Below, piece by piece: positions 8,634 through 18,742 of a stretch of 51,961 nt of DNA; position 1 is the first letter of the stretch, and every line of letters starts with the position of its first letter. The translations under genes were made by a program, and so were the position numbers. Below the pieces are notes generated by a model that was not told the origin of the DNA, ran no database searches, and saw nothing but the letters and a program-made list of their open reading frames with translations. Source of the stretch: Clostridia bacterium. Lineage in GTDB: Bacteria; Bacillota; Clostridia; Christensenellales; CAG-314. The stretch spans positions 1 through 51,961 of the forward strand of contig JAFQSA010000052.1 of NCBI GenBank assembly GCA_017409765.1, written 5' to 3'.

Positions 8634-9431
8634 ATGAGCAGAGCTTTGATGACTATCCACGGATTTTTGACGGACATCAACGATTTTGGCAGGTTGTACG
8701 AACACTTGGGTATGTACGACAAGGTTGTTGCATGCAAAATTCCCGGTCACAACGGCAAATTGGATTTTAGAAAGTTCACGGTGGAAAACACCTTGAAGGC
8801 GGTTTTGCACTGCTACGACGACCTTGCAAAAAACTACGACGAGATTGACGTTGTGGGGTTTTCCATGGGTGGCGCGCTGACAACCTACCTTTGCACTCAA
8901 CGCAACGTGCGCAAAGCGGTGTTGGTTGCGCCTGCAAACAGATATCTTAACCTGTCTAGCCCACTTGCAACGTTAAAGTTTTACCTGCGATTTGTTGGCT
9001 CGGTGTACACCAAAACGGTTGGCTCGCTAAAGGATCGCATTTCCAAAACGCAAAAGGCCTTGACACCCTACGTGGAAAACACCTTGGCAACAAGCAACAT
9101 GGCCCTAAAAAGGTTCTTTCCGCATTTGAACATGTACACCTTTAACACCTTTGCCAACATCGTTAAAACTGTCAATACCGAGGTGGAGGCGCACGCGCCC
9201 ATCGACACACCAATACTTGTTATTTGGGGCGAGTTGGACGAGCTTGTTCCACAAGCGTCGTTGGACTTTTTGTCCAAGCAGTTTGTCAACATGCAAACCA
9301 TCATCTACAAGGACGTTGGACACCTACTGATGCTTTCCAACCGCGATGGCGCTTTTATCCAAACGGCGGTAAAATTTTTGACGGATGGCAAGGTGGACAA
9401 AGAAATTCCACCAAGACAGGCCAACAAATAA
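8634..9431 (+). CDS. Alpha/beta hydrolase (serine lipase/esterase type)
   Basis: The 265-residue protein has an alpha/beta-hydrolase fold signature: the oxyanion-hole motif IHGFL near the N-terminus, the nucleophile elbow GFSMGG, a C-terminal acid in WGELDELVP and the catalytic His in DVGHLLM. The substrate cannot be told; the arrangement resembles monoacylglycerol lipases and carboxylesterases. No signal peptide is present, so it is cytoplasmic. It starts one base after the ung stop, and its AAGGAG ribosome binding site lies inside the last codons of ung, which implies translational coupling. Confidence 0.85.
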   Translation: MSRALMTIHGFLTDINDFGRLYEHLGMYDKVVACKIPGHNGKLDFRKFTVENTLKAVLHCYDDLAKNYDEIDVVGFSMGGALTTYLCTQRNVRKAVLVAPANRYLNLSSPLATLKFYLRFVGSVYTKTVGSLKDRISKTQKALTPYVENTLATSNMALKRFFPHLNMYTFNTFANIVKTVNTEVEAHAPIDTPILVIWGELDELVPQASLDFLSKQFVNMQTIIYKDVGHLLMLSNRDGAFIQTAVKFLTDGKVDKEIPPRQANK

Positions 9432-9573
9432 CAAAAATGACCGCAAAATGTTGCCAAAATGTGCAAATTTAAGTACAATTTAAGCAACGAGAAATATATT
9501 GGATACAAACAACTGTAAAATTGCATTGTTTGGCAACCCATCACTTGACAATATGCACCACAATTGGGCTATT

Positions 9574-9628
9574 GCAAGGGCAAACTTGGCACAAAACGTG
9601 CCGTGCAAAAGGACAACGAGTTTGTCCC
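9574..9628 (+). promoter_or_regulatory. Two hairpins in the leader of the first ABC gene
   Basis: Just before the AAAGGAG site lie TTGGCAC...GTGCCG and GGACAAcgagTTTGTCC, two consecutive short stems. They could tune translation of the following gene. No riboswitch class is recognised and no terminator follows. Confidence 0.3.
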
Positions 9629-9641
9629 AAAGGAGAAACAA

Positions 9642-12600
9642 ATGCTACAACTTAGCAACATCACAAAAAGATACGAAGCAGGCGAACTTTCCGTAGATGC
9701 TTTGCGCGGTGTGTCACTTGACTTCCGCAAGAGCGAGTTTGTTGCCATCCTTGGCCAATCGGGCTGTGGTAAGACAACACTCTTGAACATTATTGGCGGA
9801 CTTGACAAGTACACCACAGGCGACCTCATCATCAACGGCAAGTCCACAAAGGACTTCAAAGATCGCGATTGGGATACCTACCGCAACTACACCATCGGCT
9901 TTGTGTTCCAAAGTTACAACCTCATTCCCCACCAAACGGTTTTGCAAAACGTGGAAATTGCTTTGGCGCTTTCCGGCGTGAAAAAGGCAGAGCGCCGTCG
10001 CCGTGCAATGGAGGCTCTTGACCAAGTGGGACTAAAAAACATGTACCACAAGCGCCCCAGTGAAATGAGTGGCGGACAAATGCAACGTGTTGCAATCGCG
10101 CGTGCCATCGTCAACAACCCCGACATCATTTTGGCGGACGAGCCAACTGGCGCATTGGATACCGAAACAAGCGTACAAGTAATGGACATTTTGAAGGAAA
10201 TCTCCAAAAAGCGCTTGGTTGTTATGGTAACACACAACCCCGAACTTGCCGAGGCATACGCAACACGTATCGTGCGCATGCTGGATGGTTTGGTAATTTC
10301 CGATAGTAACCCACTAACTCAAGACGAATTACTGGAGCAACGCGTTCACGAGGACGTTGCGCTTGTTCAAGAACAAAAGCAAGGCAAAAAGCAAAAGCGC
10401 AAGGACAAAAAACCAACGTTATCATTTTGGACGTCCTTTATGCTATCTTTGAAAAACTTGTTTTCCAAAAAGGGACGTACCATCCTTACAAGTTTTGCTG
10501 GTAGCATTGGTATCATTGGTATTGCGCTGATATACGCTGTGTCCACGGGTATGTCCGGCTACATCAACTCCGTTCAGGAAGAAACACTTGCCTCCTACCC
10601 ACTCACGTTGCAACAATCCAATGGGGATATGTCGGCAATGTTCCAAGTGTTTGCTGCGGGCGCACAACCTGGTGGCGACCACGAAGTGGACGACAACATC
10701 TACGAAAAACTTGCCTTTTACAACTTGACAAAATCCCTTAGCGAAAAATCCCAAAGCGAAAACGACCTCAAGGGCTACAAGGCGCACTTGGATGAGCAAC
10801 TCAGCAACCCACAAAGCGAAATTTATGACGCCATCAGCGGTGTGCACTACGGCTACAACCTCGACTTGCAAATCTACACCAAAGATACCGAAGGGGAGGT
10901 AATCGAAGCGGACACCAAGGACTTGATGATGACGCTACTTGGCGAAATCTACAACGTGGACGTTTCCAACGTGGGCATTGGTACCGGTGGTATGGCGGAA
11001 ATGATGATGAACTCCGTTTTCGGCATGACCATCTGGGAGGAAATTTTGCCCAACAAGGATGGTGGCGTTGTTAACGACCTCATCAAAGACCAATACGACC
11101 TCATCCACGGACGTTGGCCCACTGCCGAAAACGAAATTCTTTTGGTTGTGGACAAAAACAACGAAATTGACGACATGACCTTGTACGCACTTGGCCTAAA
11201 GTCCACCGAGGAAATTGAGGCAATCATCGATGCGGTAAACTCCGACAAGGAGCCACCTGCAACAACATCCAAAAAGTGGACCTTTGACGAAGTGATGAAC
11301 CTTACTTACCGCACCATTTTCGAACACGAGTGCTACAACAAGCAAGGAGAAACTTGGTACGACCTGCGCGATCTCGAAGGCGGTTTGGAAGGTTTGTACG
11401 AGGACGAAGCCAAGGGTTTGACGTTGAAAATTAGCGGTATCATCCGCCCCAACCCAGATGCATCCAATCACATGCTTGGTGGTACACTTTGCTATACCTA
11501 CAAGCTTGTTGAACACGTGATTGCAAACTCTCAAAGTTCCGCAATTGCTGATGCACAAAAAGCCAACCCAGATGTTGACGTGTTCACAGGAAAGTACTTC
11601 CGTAACAACCAAATTTCCGACCAAGAAAAGGCGGACACAGTTACCGACTACATCGGTAAGCAAGAGGCGCTTCAAAAGCACACGTTGTACGTACAAATTA
11701 TGACAACTCCAACGGAAGATGAAATTGCCCAAGCCAAGGCGGAACTTGTTGCCAAGGCATCCACCGAAGAAGGCATGAAGGAAATCCGTGCGGAGCTGAA
11801 AAGCAAAATGGCGATGTTTAGCCAAACAATGGCCAACTACATCGATACAGCAAGCGACTCGCAAATCATAACAATGCTATCTTCCTACGCGCCAATGAAA
11901 GCGCAAGAAAAGAAATTGCAAAACTACCCCGATGCAAACAAGTACTTCCCAACGCCAGCCTATGCCGACGATATGTATACCGAACTTGCCAATGCCGACG
12001 TGGAAACAAAGGCAAGATGGTTCGACATTGTTATTGAGTTTGCCGACACAACCTACGACGACAACCTACTTAAACTTGGTTGTTTGGATATTGCTAGTCC
12101 ATCTAGCATCAGTTTGTACGCATCTAGCTTTGAAAACAAACAAGTTATCGAGGCGGACATCGACAAGTTTAACGAAGGCAAGGAAGAGGACCAACAAATC
12201 AAGTACACCGACTACGTTGGACTACTGATGAGTGGTATCACAACCATCATCCAAGCCATCACCTACGTGTTGATTGCGTTTGTTTCCATCTCCCTTATCG
12301 TTTCCTCCATCATGATTGGCGTAATCACCTTGATTTCCGTACAAGAACGCACCAAGGAAATTGGCATTTTGCGTGCGGTGGGCGCATCCAAGCGCGACGT
12401 TGCAGGCATGTTCAACGTGGAAACGGTTATCATTGGTTTTGCATCCGGCCTGATTGGTGTGCTGTTCACGTACCTGTTCTGCATACCTTTGAACGCAATT
12501 TTGTTCGCATTGACAGGTCTTGCAAGCTTGAAGGCAGTTTTGCCGGTAGGGTTTGCCGTGATACTTGTTGCCATCAGCATGTTGTTGACGCTGATTGCTG

Positions 12601-12662
12601 GCATCATTCCGTCACGTAGCGCAAGCAAAAAAGACCCTGTTGTGGCTTTGCGCACCGAGTAA
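9642..12662 (+). CDS. MacB-like ABC ATPase-permease fusion
   Basis: This 1006-residue protein joins an ABC ATPase (Walker A GQSGCGKTT at 38-46, signature [14 protein letters not shown], Walker [10 protein letters not shown]) to an FtsX/MacB-type permease. The first transmembrane helix follows at ~290-310, a ~570-residue extracytoplasmic region comes next, and three closely spaced helices lie at the C-terminus. The ATPase is of the LolD/MacB/BceA class. Such fusions in Firmicutes move lipids or peptides, or couple ATP hydrolysis to envelope processes rather than classical import. The start is the ATG after AAAGGAG. It stands alone without a two-component system beside it. A second, distinct fusion lies at 15135 on the other strand. 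Confidence 0.88.
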   Translation: MLQLSNITKRYEAGELSVDALRGVSLDFRKSEFVAILGQSGCGKTTLLNIIGGLDKYTTGDLIINGKSTKDFKDRDWDTYRNYTIGFVFQSYNLIPHQTVLQNVEIALALSGVKKAERRRRAMEALDQVGLKNMYHKRPSEMSGGQMQRVAIARAIVNNPDIILADEPTGALDTETSVQVMDILKEISKKRLVVMVTHNPELAEAYATRIVRMLDGLVISDSNPLTQDELLEQRVHEDVALVQEQKQGKKQKRKDKKPTLSFWTSFMLSLKNLFSKKGRTILTSFAGSIGIIGIALIYAVSTGMSGYINSVQEETLASYPLTLQQSNGDMSAMFQVFAAGAQPGGDHEVDDNIYEKLAFYNLTKSLSEKSQSENDLKGYKAHLDEQLSNPQSEIYDAISGVHYGYNLDLQIYTKDTEGEVIEADTKDLMMTLLGEIYNVDVSNVGIGTGGMAEMMMNSVFGMTIWEEILPNKDGGVVNDLIKDQYDLIHGRWPTAENEILLVVDKNNEIDDMTLYALGLKSTEEIEAIIDAVNSDKEPPATTSKKWTFDEVMNLTYRTIFEHECYNKQGETWYDLRDLEGGLEGLYEDEAKGLTLKISGIIRPNPDASNHMLGGTLCYTYKLVEHVIANSQSSAIADAQKANPDVDVFTGKYFRNNQISDQEKADTVTDYIGKQEALQKHTLYVQIMTTPTEDEIAQAKAELVAKASTEEGMKEIRAELKSKMAMFSQTMANYIDTASDSQIITMLSSYAPMKAQEKKLQNYPDANKYFPTPAYADDMYTELANADVETKARWFDIVIEFADTTYDDNLLKLGCLDIASPSSISLYASSFENKQVIEADIDKFNEGKEEDQQIKYTDYVGLLMSGITTIIQAITYVLIAFVSISLIVSSIMIGVITLISVQERTKEIGILRAVGASKRDVAGMFNVETVIIGFASGLIGVLFTYLFCIPLNAILFALTGLASLKAVLPVGFAVILVAISMLLTLIAGIIPSRSASKKDPVVALRTE

Positions 12663-12691
12663 ACAATTTGTAAACCCTTTATCAAACAACA

Positions 12692-12725
12692 AATTCCCCC
12701 TTACTTTGGCAAGGGGGAATTGTGC
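12692..12725 (+). terminator. Hairpin after the first ABC fusion gene
   Basis: AATTCCCCCTT pairs with AAGGGGGAATT 29 bases after the stop. The following T tract is poor, so termination may be weak. Confidence 0.5.
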
Positions 12726-12746
12726 TAAACAAACCTACAAACAAAC

Positions 12747-13160
12747 ATGAACTACCATCAACTTTTAGAAAAAATTTTTACCGATTTCGACAACGCGCAC
12801 TACGACATACTTTGTGACGTGATGATGACTTCCAAGCAACATGCCGAAAAAATTTTGGCCAAGTACGACACAAGCAACCTCACAAAGGAGCAGTTTGACC
12901 AACTCAAACAGTTGATTGTCGACCGCGAAGTAAAGGAGTTTTTGGAGTTTGTGGAGCGCCACAAGGACGTGTTGGACAGCGACATGACGGACGGCGAAAA
13001 GTTCCGTGTGCTTTTTGAAAGGTGCGACAACCCATACCTCACGGAAAAGGAGCGCACTTTGCTCAAAAAGCGCATCCGTAGGCACATCTACGACAACGAG
13101 GTTTGCAAAATTTTGTCCAAACTCGTGGACGACTTGGGGCTTGGTAAAAAGAAACAGTAA
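12747..13160 (+). CDS. Unknown charged helical protein
   Basis: I do not recognise this 137-residue protein. It is highly charged, with many Lys, Asp and Glu residues, no membrane segment or signal peptide, and a hydrophobic periodicity suggesting long helices. The start is the first ATG, although no good ribosome binding site precedes it. It shares the strand of the ABC fusion but is separated by a hairpin, and it ends before a strong bidirectional terminator. Base composition matches its neighbours. Confidence 0.65.
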   Translation: MNYHQLLEKIFTDFDNAHYDILCDVMMTSKQHAEKILAKYDTSNLTKEQFDQLKQLIVDREVKEFLEFVERHKDVLDSDMTDGEKFRVLFERCDNPYLTEKERTLLKKRIRRHIYDNEVCKILSKLVDDLGLGKKKQ

Positions 13161-13226
13161 ACTCCGATGTCAACAAAACAATACAATTTTGCTTATTACT
13201 TTACCAAACTAAATACGAACAATAAA

Positions 13227-13261
13227 AAGGACACACCAATTGGTGCGTCCTTGTTTTTTTT
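13227..13261. terminator. Bidirectional terminator between convergent genes
   Basis: AAGGACxCACCA pairs with GGTGxGTCCTT around the loop ATT. T-rich tracts follow on both strands, serving the gene ending at 13160 and the convergent one ending at 13291. Confidence 0.8.
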
Positions 13262-13290
13262 GTCAATTTGCAACTATCAAAGCAATTTTG

Positions 13291-13575
13291 CTATTTTTGC
13301 ATGACGGAATCCAATATACCTTGGATAAAGCCCATGATGTTGCCCAAACCGCCAAAGGCAACAACTACAATCACTACAAGAAGTGCCGTGCAAAAGTAAC
13401 TGCGCGCAAAGGAACGGCGGTTGATGTTGCCACCACTAAGCGCGTGGATAATCAAGCAAAGTGTGCCCAAAATGGGGATGGAGTACAAAATTGTCAAGCC
13501 CCAGTAGCCCCAAGCGGACAATGGACGATATTTTTCTGGAAGTTGGTCTATTTCGTTACGTTCGTTTGCTGTCAT
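13291..13575 (-). CDS. Small two-helix membrane protein
   Basis: The 94-residue protein begins with a polar region containing LPEKYRPLSAWGYW. Two transmembrane helices follow, around residues 20-42 and 58-80, with the basic GGNINRRSFARS loop between them. I do not know a function; the layout resembles small TM2-like or DUF4870-like envelope proteins. The start is the ATG behind AAAGGAGG. Earlier in-frame codons give a longer protein but lack a binding site. Confidence 0.7.
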   Translation of the reverse strand: MTANERNEIDQLPEKYRPLSAWGYWGLTILYSIPILGTLCLIIHALSGGNINRRSFARSYFCTALLVVIVVVAFGGLGNIMGFIQGILDSVMQK

Positions 13576-13644
13576 GGTGTTGCCTCCTTTTGGATGTGTA
13601 AATTTGTTTTGTATCAACTTGCACCATCAAGCGCAACTTGTTTG

Positions 13645-13992
13645 CTAAATTGCGTAGATAATGGCAATAAGCGCCATCATTTCCGAGCGGGACAAAAAGC
13701 CATCAATGCGGTACTGCGTTTGTCCGCCAAAGTTTTTGATGGAGTTTGCGTCGAAGCGCGCGATGGTTTGACCGCTAAAATTGCGAACTGTATCGAAGGA
13801 AACTGTAAGCAAAGTGCGACCGCCAAAATCCTTGATGCGCTCGCCATCGAATGTGCAAAGTGTACGGCCGGCAAAGTCTGTCAAGCGGTTGCCGTTTATG
13901 ATGTATTTGGTCATGCCAGAACTATACTCCTTGATGCGACCGCCTTCGATTCGTAGCAAATTTTGACCAGCAAAGTTTTTTAGATATGCCAT
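13645..13992 (-). CDS. Six-repeat beta-strand-like protein
   Basis: The 115-residue protein is made of six imperfect ~16-residue repeats with the pattern (I/L)K(N/D)F(G/A/S)GxT followed by a strand ending in (R/F)(I/F)DG. Examples are KNFAGQNLLRIEG, KDFGGRTLLTV, RNFSGQTIARFDA and KNFGGQTQYRIDG. It closes with a hydrophobic tail MMALIAIIYAI. The repeats suggest a small beta propeller or flower-like fold, with the tail possibly contacting the membrane. I know of no function. The start ATG follows AAGGAG, and the frame upstream lacks such a site. Confidence 0.75.
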   Translation of the reverse strand: MAYLKNFAGQNLLRIEGGRIKEYSSGMTKYIINGNRLTDFAGRTLCTFDGERIKDFGGRTLLTVSFDTVRNFSGQTIARFDANSIKNFGGQTQYRIDGFLSRSEMMALIAIIYAI

Positions 13993-14132
13993 GGTTATTT
14001 CTCCTTGGTTGTGATTGTCACCATTGTACCACAAACAATCGCCAAAGTAAATACCCAAAAATGGTACGCAAATGAAATGTGTTGACAGCGAGAATAGGCA
14101 CCGCACTACGGAGAAATATATCCAAATGTAAA

Positions 14133-14160
14133 TCAGCAGAGAAAATCATATCTCTGCTGA
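14133..14160 (-). terminator. Hairpin after the 183-residue unknown gene
   Basis: TCAGCAGAGA pairs with TCTCTGCTGA around a short loop, 42 bases beyond the stop of the minus-strand gene. The T tract is interrupted (TTTACATTT). Confidence 0.5.
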
Positions 14161-14202
14161 AATTTGTAAACTATGCTATACCAACCCATTTATACGGGAC
14201 TG

Positions 14203-14754
14203 TCACTTAATGCGATTGCCTTCGTAATCAATTTCGTAATAGTTATCTACAAAATCGTAAAGACAAATAGCATTCTCCTTCATTTCAAACGATTGTTTGC
14301 CCGTAGCGGACACAAGAATATCCAATCCGCAAAAAGTCCATTTTTCTACAAAGTCAAAGTTCAACATGGTGATTGCCATTTCGCCGTATAGTATGTATCC
14401 ATTATCAACTTTGTAAATGGCAAAATTGCAACCAAAACTGCCCAGTTTGACATGGCGAATAATAGCGCCATCCACGATGTTTATTTGAACAATTTCTTGA
14501 TTTAGCAAAACCGTCAAAGTGTTGTTATCAAGAATAGCACAATCTTCGTCACTTATCAGCCCAAAGCCAATCAAAGCAATGCTAAATTGTTTGGAAAACA
14601 TATCAATGTGTATGGCCAATGTTTTGGTAAAATCACTACGGCTATAATTGGCGGGATTTAGCACCACATCGTAATGACGATTGTCGACAGAGCCAATCGT
14701 ATATGTTTTATCAACAACTATTTCGACAATGACATTGTCGCTTTTCAATATCAT
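14203..14754 (-). CDS. Unknown 183-residue protein
   Basis: I do not recognise this protein. It has no signal peptide, no transmembrane helix and no obvious catalytic motif. It is rich in beta-forming residues (Ile, Val, Tyr, Asn) with short alternating hydrophobic strands such as TLTVLLNQEIVQINIVDG, which suggests a beta-sheet fold. The start is the ATG preceded by GGAGG at a 6-base spacing; a GTG four codons earlier overlaps that site and is rejected. Its codon use is more AT-rich than its neighbours. Confidence 0.6.
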   Translation of the reverse strand: MILKSDNVIVEIVVDKTYTIGSVDNRHYDVVLNPANYSRSDFTKTLAIHIDMFSKQFSIALIGFGLISDEDCAILDNNTLTVLLNQEIVQINIVDGAIIRHVKLGSFGCNFAIYKVDNGYILYGEMAITMLNFDFVEKWTFCGLDILVSATGKQSFEMKENAICLYDFVDNYYEIDYEGNRIK

Positions 14755-14815
14755 GTAGACCTCCACAATTTCGCTAACTTCAGCATTGTATCACAACGCC
14801 TTTGGTAAATTTGTG

Positions 14816-15112
14816 CCAAGTTGTACAATTTTGTACTTTGTTGTGATTTTATTTACAAATTTGGGTGATTTTTTGCTTTGTTGTACAATTTGGTACTTAG
14901 TTGTACACATTTGTTCTTGTTGGGTTAAACCTATCCCAAGTTGTACAATTTTGTACATTTGTGTAAAAATCTATCCTTTGGTGGGAAAATGTGTACCAAT
15001 TTGGATAAAGTTGTACTTTTGTGGGAAAATTGCCGATACGTGGTGGATTTTGGGGTAAATCGCGCTTGTACAAATTTGGGTAAAATTGGGTAAATTTGTA
15101 CGATTTGGGTAG
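14816..15112. repeat. Degenerate TTGTACAA-rich repeat tract
   Basis: The dyad TTGTACAATTTTGTAC recurs in near-identical form at 14821, 14881 and 14941, exactly 60 bases apart. Partial copies of TTGTAC lie at 14901, 15011, 15066 and 15097, interspersed with TTTGGGTAAA and GTGGGAAAA words. No gene is supported in this tract. Confidence 0.7.
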
Positions 15113-15134
15113 TTTGGGTGCAAAGCTGGGGAAA

Positions 15135-17771
15135 CTACTCCTCGCGAGTTTTGATGATTTGTACAGGGTTGATTTTGCGAATTTTGAGCATGGGGAAGGC
15201 AAATGAGATTGCACTCAAAAACAAAATCAAAACACAGTTGATGATGGCAATTACTGGAATGAAGGTTAAAAATTGAGCATTTAGCACAACGCTGTTTGTT
15301 GCCAAAACCTGCAAGGAATCCACAAGCACGTCGTTTGCCACGTCGATAAACAGCCAGTAACCCAAAACGGAAAGCACCACTGTGCACAATGCGAGAAGCA
15401 ACAGTTGGAATCCAAACACCGCGCTGATTGTGCCGTTTTTGCAACCAAGCGCCTTTAGTATACCAATTTCGCGGTACTTGTCCTGTATCATTTTGGAAGC
15501 GAAACTAACAAGTAGAAACACCACTCCTGCGCAAAGCAATCCGCCAACAAGTTCGAAAATGTTTACAAACACCTCGACAGCGCGCGTCATTGTGCGCATA
15601 CCTTCGATAAGGTAGTGTTGGTAGTCGTACTGCAACTCGTCGCACTTGGCAATTACGTTGGGGGTGTTTTCCATTTGGTCGAAGTAGATACCTTGAACGT
15701 AGTGGGAGTTTTTGTTGAACTCTTGGAAAAGTTCGTCGGATACAACCATCATCGCGCCTACACCCACAAGCCTGGTGATGCGAACGTTCACTTGGTTGAG
15801 TGGGTTTGCAAACTCGTAGTCGTACATTTTGTACTGCGTGATGGTGTTGTCGTAGTCGTGAGGGACAAATTCCTTGATGGTGGCTGGGGTGTAGCTTGTG
15901 CCAAAAATTTGGTTGTACACTGTGTAGGACATCACAACTTCGTTGCCATCGAGGTTGTAGGATGGGTTTCCCTTACTGTTGAATACGTATCTGCCAGTTG
16001 ACAACACCACAGGGATGGACTCGTTGAACTTGGGGTCGGAAATCTTCATGTTGTAGGTCCAAGCCATTGTGCTGATGGGATCTTGTTTGAGGGTTTCCAA
16101 ATAGTTGGGGTTAAATGTGTAACTAAAACCAAGATGGTCGTACAAATCGTTAAGGAAGTTGAGGTACTCTTTCTTTTCCTGAAGTTCGGCCGCCTCTTTC
16201 GCGGTGGAACGATACAACTCGTCCAAAAACTTTTCGTACTTGGCTTTGTAGTCCGTTTTGATGATGCCGTTGATATAGGTGGGCTGCATCAAAGTGTTGC
16301 TATAGGTGTATTGACCCAAGATTTTGTCGTAGGTTTGATTGCGGTATCTTGTGGAGTACTTTACAATTTGGTCGGCAACAAAGTCGGTGATGTACACACC
16401 AAGTGGGTGGATTTTGTCTTCCGGAAGGACCTTTTCGAACTCCAGCGTACCAAGTTTGTCTACAAAAAATTGTTCGTCTACAAGCATTGTGCCAAAGGTT
16501 TCCCTAAAAGTGCCTTTGGTCATGTAAACACCTTGCACACCATTTGCATTTTGGTAAATTGTGACGGGCACCGAACTGTTGTACACGGGGTACACTTTGC
16601 TCTTGGAAAACTCTTGCTTGAACAAATCCACGTGGCTTGGGTCGAGCATTTCGTAGTACTTTTCCCCTTCGCGGATGGGATTTGGCAAATCGTTGGTTTT
16701 GCTTACAAACAGCGAGGTTTGGTTTTCCTTTAGCATTTCGCGCGCGATAACCTTACCGCTATCAAATGCCATGATGGTTTCCGCAAGGGCCAAAACGACG
16801 ATGATTACCGCAACGATAAAGCTATACAACGCGATGCGCAGTTTTTTGGATTGCAAGAAGGTTTTGCACAGTTGCCCAACGCTTTTTCTGGTGGGTTTGG
16901 CATTGGGTATTGCCACCGTGCGAGCATTTGTTGTGGAGGGTTGCTCCGTTTGGACATACTTATCTTTGACCAAAACAACCTTTTGCAGTTGGTTGTTTTG
17001 CAAGTGTTGATTGATTGCGCCAACGTCCTTGTCATCTAGCACCTTGTCGCAAGGATACACAAGTTGGTCTTGCTTGAAAAGTATCTCGGTGGAAAAGTTT
17101 GCATTGCGACTTTGGTCGGAAACTACCTTTCCTGCGGAAAGTTGGATGATGCGGTCGGCGTAGGTGTAGGTGTCGATTGTGTTGTGGGATACGATGATAA
17201 TAAGGCAATCTTGCGCCAACTCTTTCAATAGGTGGATGATAGACGTTGCTGTGACGTTATCCAAGTTGCCCGTGGGCTCGTCCGCAAGAATCAAGCGTGG
17301 TCTTTTTACAATGGCGCGAGCAATGGCAACGCGTTGTTGTTCGCCACCGGAAAGTTCGTCGGGGTAGCGGTTTTCGTAGCCGGCAAGTCCCACCCTTTCC
17401 AAAGCAGTTGCAACTTGACCGTTGTCCTCTTGGCCGATAAGTTTCAACGAGAGTTGGATGTTTTCCTGTACCGTCATCTCTTCCAAAAGGTGGTAATCTT
17501 GGAAAATGAAACCAATGTGGCTACTGCGGTAGTTGGAAAGTTGCTTGTCGGTGTAGTTGGTGATGTTGTTGCCATCGACAACGATGTTTCCTTCCGTTAC
17601 CGAGTCCAAACCGCCAATCAGGTTGAGCAAGGTGGACTTGCCCGAGCCGAACTTACCAATTACAAACACTAGACCGTTGTCTTGCAAGGTCAAATTGACG
17701 TTGTCCAGCGCCTTGTGTTGGCTCTTTTTCTTGGCGTGGTAAATTTTTGTGACGTTTTTGATTTCTATCAT
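15135..17771 (-). CDS. ABC ATPase-permease fusion, FtsX-type
   Basis: The 878-residue protein has an N-terminal ABC ATPase (Walker [10 protein letters not shown], signature [14 protein letters not shown], Walker [10 protein letters not shown]). A first transmembrane helix follows ([20 protein letters not shown]). A long extracytoplasmic region and three C-terminal helices in the FtsX/MacB arrangement complete it. It differs from the fusion at 9642 in length and ectodomain. Members of this class act as mechanotransducers or exporters; the substrate is unknown. The start is the ATG of MIEIKNV; the longer frame adds seven residues. Its promoter lies in the spacer above. Confidence 0.86.
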   Translation of the reverse strand: MIEIKNVTKIYHAKKKSQHKALDNVNLTLQDNGLVFVIGKFGSGKSTLLNLIGGLDSVTEGNIVVDGNNITNYTDKQLSNYRSSHIGFIFQDYHLLEEMTVQENIQLSLKLIGQEDNGQVATALERVGLAGYENRYPDELSGGEQQRVAIARAIVKRPRLILADEPTGNLDNVTATSIIHLLKELAQDCLIIIVSHNTIDTYTYADRIIQLSAGKVVSDQSRNANFSTEILFKQDQLVYPCDKVLDDKDVGAINQHLQNNQLQKVVLVKDKYVQTEQPSTTNARTVAIPNAKPTRKSVGQLCKTFLQSKKLRIALYSFIVAVIIVVLALAETIMAFDSGKVIAREMLKENQTSLFVSKTNDLPNPIREGEKYYEMLDPSHVDLFKQEFSKSKVYPVYNSSVPVTIYQNANGVQGVYMTKGTFRETFGTMLVDEQFFVDKLGTLEFEKVLPEDKIHPLGVYITDFVADQIVKYSTRYRNQTYDKILGQYTYSNTLMQPTYINGIIKTDYKAKYEKFLDELYRSTAKEAAELQEKKEYLNFLNDLYDHLGFSYTFNPNYLETLKQDPISTMAWTYNMKISDPKFNESIPVVLSTGRYVFNSKGNPSYNLDGNEVVMSYTVYNQIFGTSYTPATIKEFVPHDYDNTITQYKMYDYEFANPLNQVNVRITRLVGVGAMMVVSDELFQEFNKNSHYVQGIYFDQMENTPNVIAKCDELQYDYQHYLIEGMRTMTRAVEVFVNIFELVGGLLCAGVVFLLVSFASKMIQDKYREIGILKALGCKNGTISAVFGFQLLLLALCTVVLSVLGYWLFIDVANDVLVDSLQVLATNSVVLNAQFLTFIPVIAIINCVLILFLSAISFAFPMLKIRKINPVQIIKTREE

Positions 17772-17813
17772 CTTGCACCCCAGTTTGCGCAAAGTTTGCG
17801 CTTTGTTAAGAAA

Positions 17814-17843
17814 ATTGTATCATAAAATTTGTGCGCAATGCAA
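17814..17843 (-). promoter_or_regulatory. Promoter of the second ABC fusion gene
   Basis: On the minus strand TTGCAT, an 18-base spacer and TACAAT lie 43 bases before the start codon. Confidence 0.55.
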
Positions 17844-17888
17844 CAAAATTACGCCAACAAAATGGCAAGTTTTGCACTCAATCTACGC

Positions 17889-17921
17889 AAAAAAGGAAAG
17901 CCCAGTTGGACTTTCCTTTTT
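17889..17921 (-). terminator. Terminator of the ABC uptake operon
   Basis: AAGGAAAG-x-CC pairs with GG-x-CTTTCCTT and is followed on the minus strand by T6. It lies 36 bases after the stop of the ATPase gene. Confidence 0.8.
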
Positions 17922-17956
17922 GCATTACCTGTGATTTTATTTTTAGTTAATTTGCA

Positions 17957-18742
17957 CTAGCTGAGCAAAATTCTGTCGTTTTGTTGACCGATTTCGCGGA
18001 ACTTTTTGAGTAGATCATCCACCGTGAGGTTGCGTTTTTCCTCACCGCTGGCTGTGTAGATAATTTTGCCTTCGCTCATCATGATGAGTTTGTTGCCCAT
18101 TTCGATGGCGTCTTTCATGTTGTGGGTGATCATCACGGTGGTTTGGTTGTTGCGCGAAGTGATATCGCGTGTGAGCGCAAGTACCTTTTCGGCTGTTTTG
18201 GGGTCAAGCGCTGCTGTGTGCTCGTCCAAAAGCAAAAGTTTGGGTTTGTTCAAAGTTGCCATCAGCAACGTTAGCGCTTGGCGTTGACCGCCACTTAGCA
18301 ATGCTACTTTGGTGCTCATGCGACTTTCCAAGCCCAAGCCAAGTGTTTTGACAAGTTCGGTAAAGTGCTCTTTGTCCTTTTTGGTAACGTTCCATCTTAG
18401 GCCGTGGGATTTGCCACGTTGACTTGCAAGGGCAAGGTTATCTTCGATGTTCATGCTGGCAGCCGTACCCTTCATAGGGTCTTGGAAAACACGCGAAACA
18501 AACTTTGCGCGTTTGTGTTCCGACATTTTGGTAACGTCCACACCATCTATCAGGATGTTGCCACCTTCCACGCCAAAAACGCCTGCAATGCAGTTGAGCA
18601 AGGTGGATTTGCCTGCGCCATTGCCACCGATAACCGTTACAAAGTCCCCTTCGTCAAGGTGCAAGTTTACGCCACCAAGGGCAACCTTTTGGTTGACTGT
18701 GTTGGGGTGGAAAACTTTTAGCAAATTTTGTACGTCAAGCAT
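17957..18742 (-). CDS. ABC transporter ATPase of the aromatic-type uptake system
   Basis: The 261-residue cytoplasmic ATPase has Walker A GGNGAGKST, Q-loop FQDP, signature LLSGGQRQALTLLMA and Walker B LLLLDEHTAAL. Its partners are the permease and lipoprotein encoded upstream; the three form an importer of the PF04392/TrpXYZ type. The start is the ATG whose AGGAGG lies inside the end of the permease gene. The two genes overlap by 8 bases, which implies translational coupling. It is the last gene of the operon. Its substrate is inferred from the Tyr/Phe attenuator at the head of the operon. Confidence 0.88.
   Translation of the reverse strand: MLDVQNLLKVFHPNTVNQKVALGGVNLHLDEGDFVTVIGGNGAGKSTLLNCIAGVFGVEGGNILIDGVDVTKMSEHKRAKFVSRVFQDPMKGTAASMNIEDNLALASQRGKSHGLRWNVTKKDKEHFTELVKTLGLGLESRMSTKVALLSGGQRQALTLLMATLNKPKLLLLDEHTAALDPKTAEKVLALTRDITSRNNQTTVMITHNMKDAIEMGNKLIMMSEGKIIYTASGEEKRNLTVDDLLKKFREIGQQNDRILLS

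Noticed and set aside
14786..15214. Open frames on both strands across the TTGTACAA tract
   Set aside because: Their repeated peptides merely reflect the 60-bp DNA repeat; no start signals.
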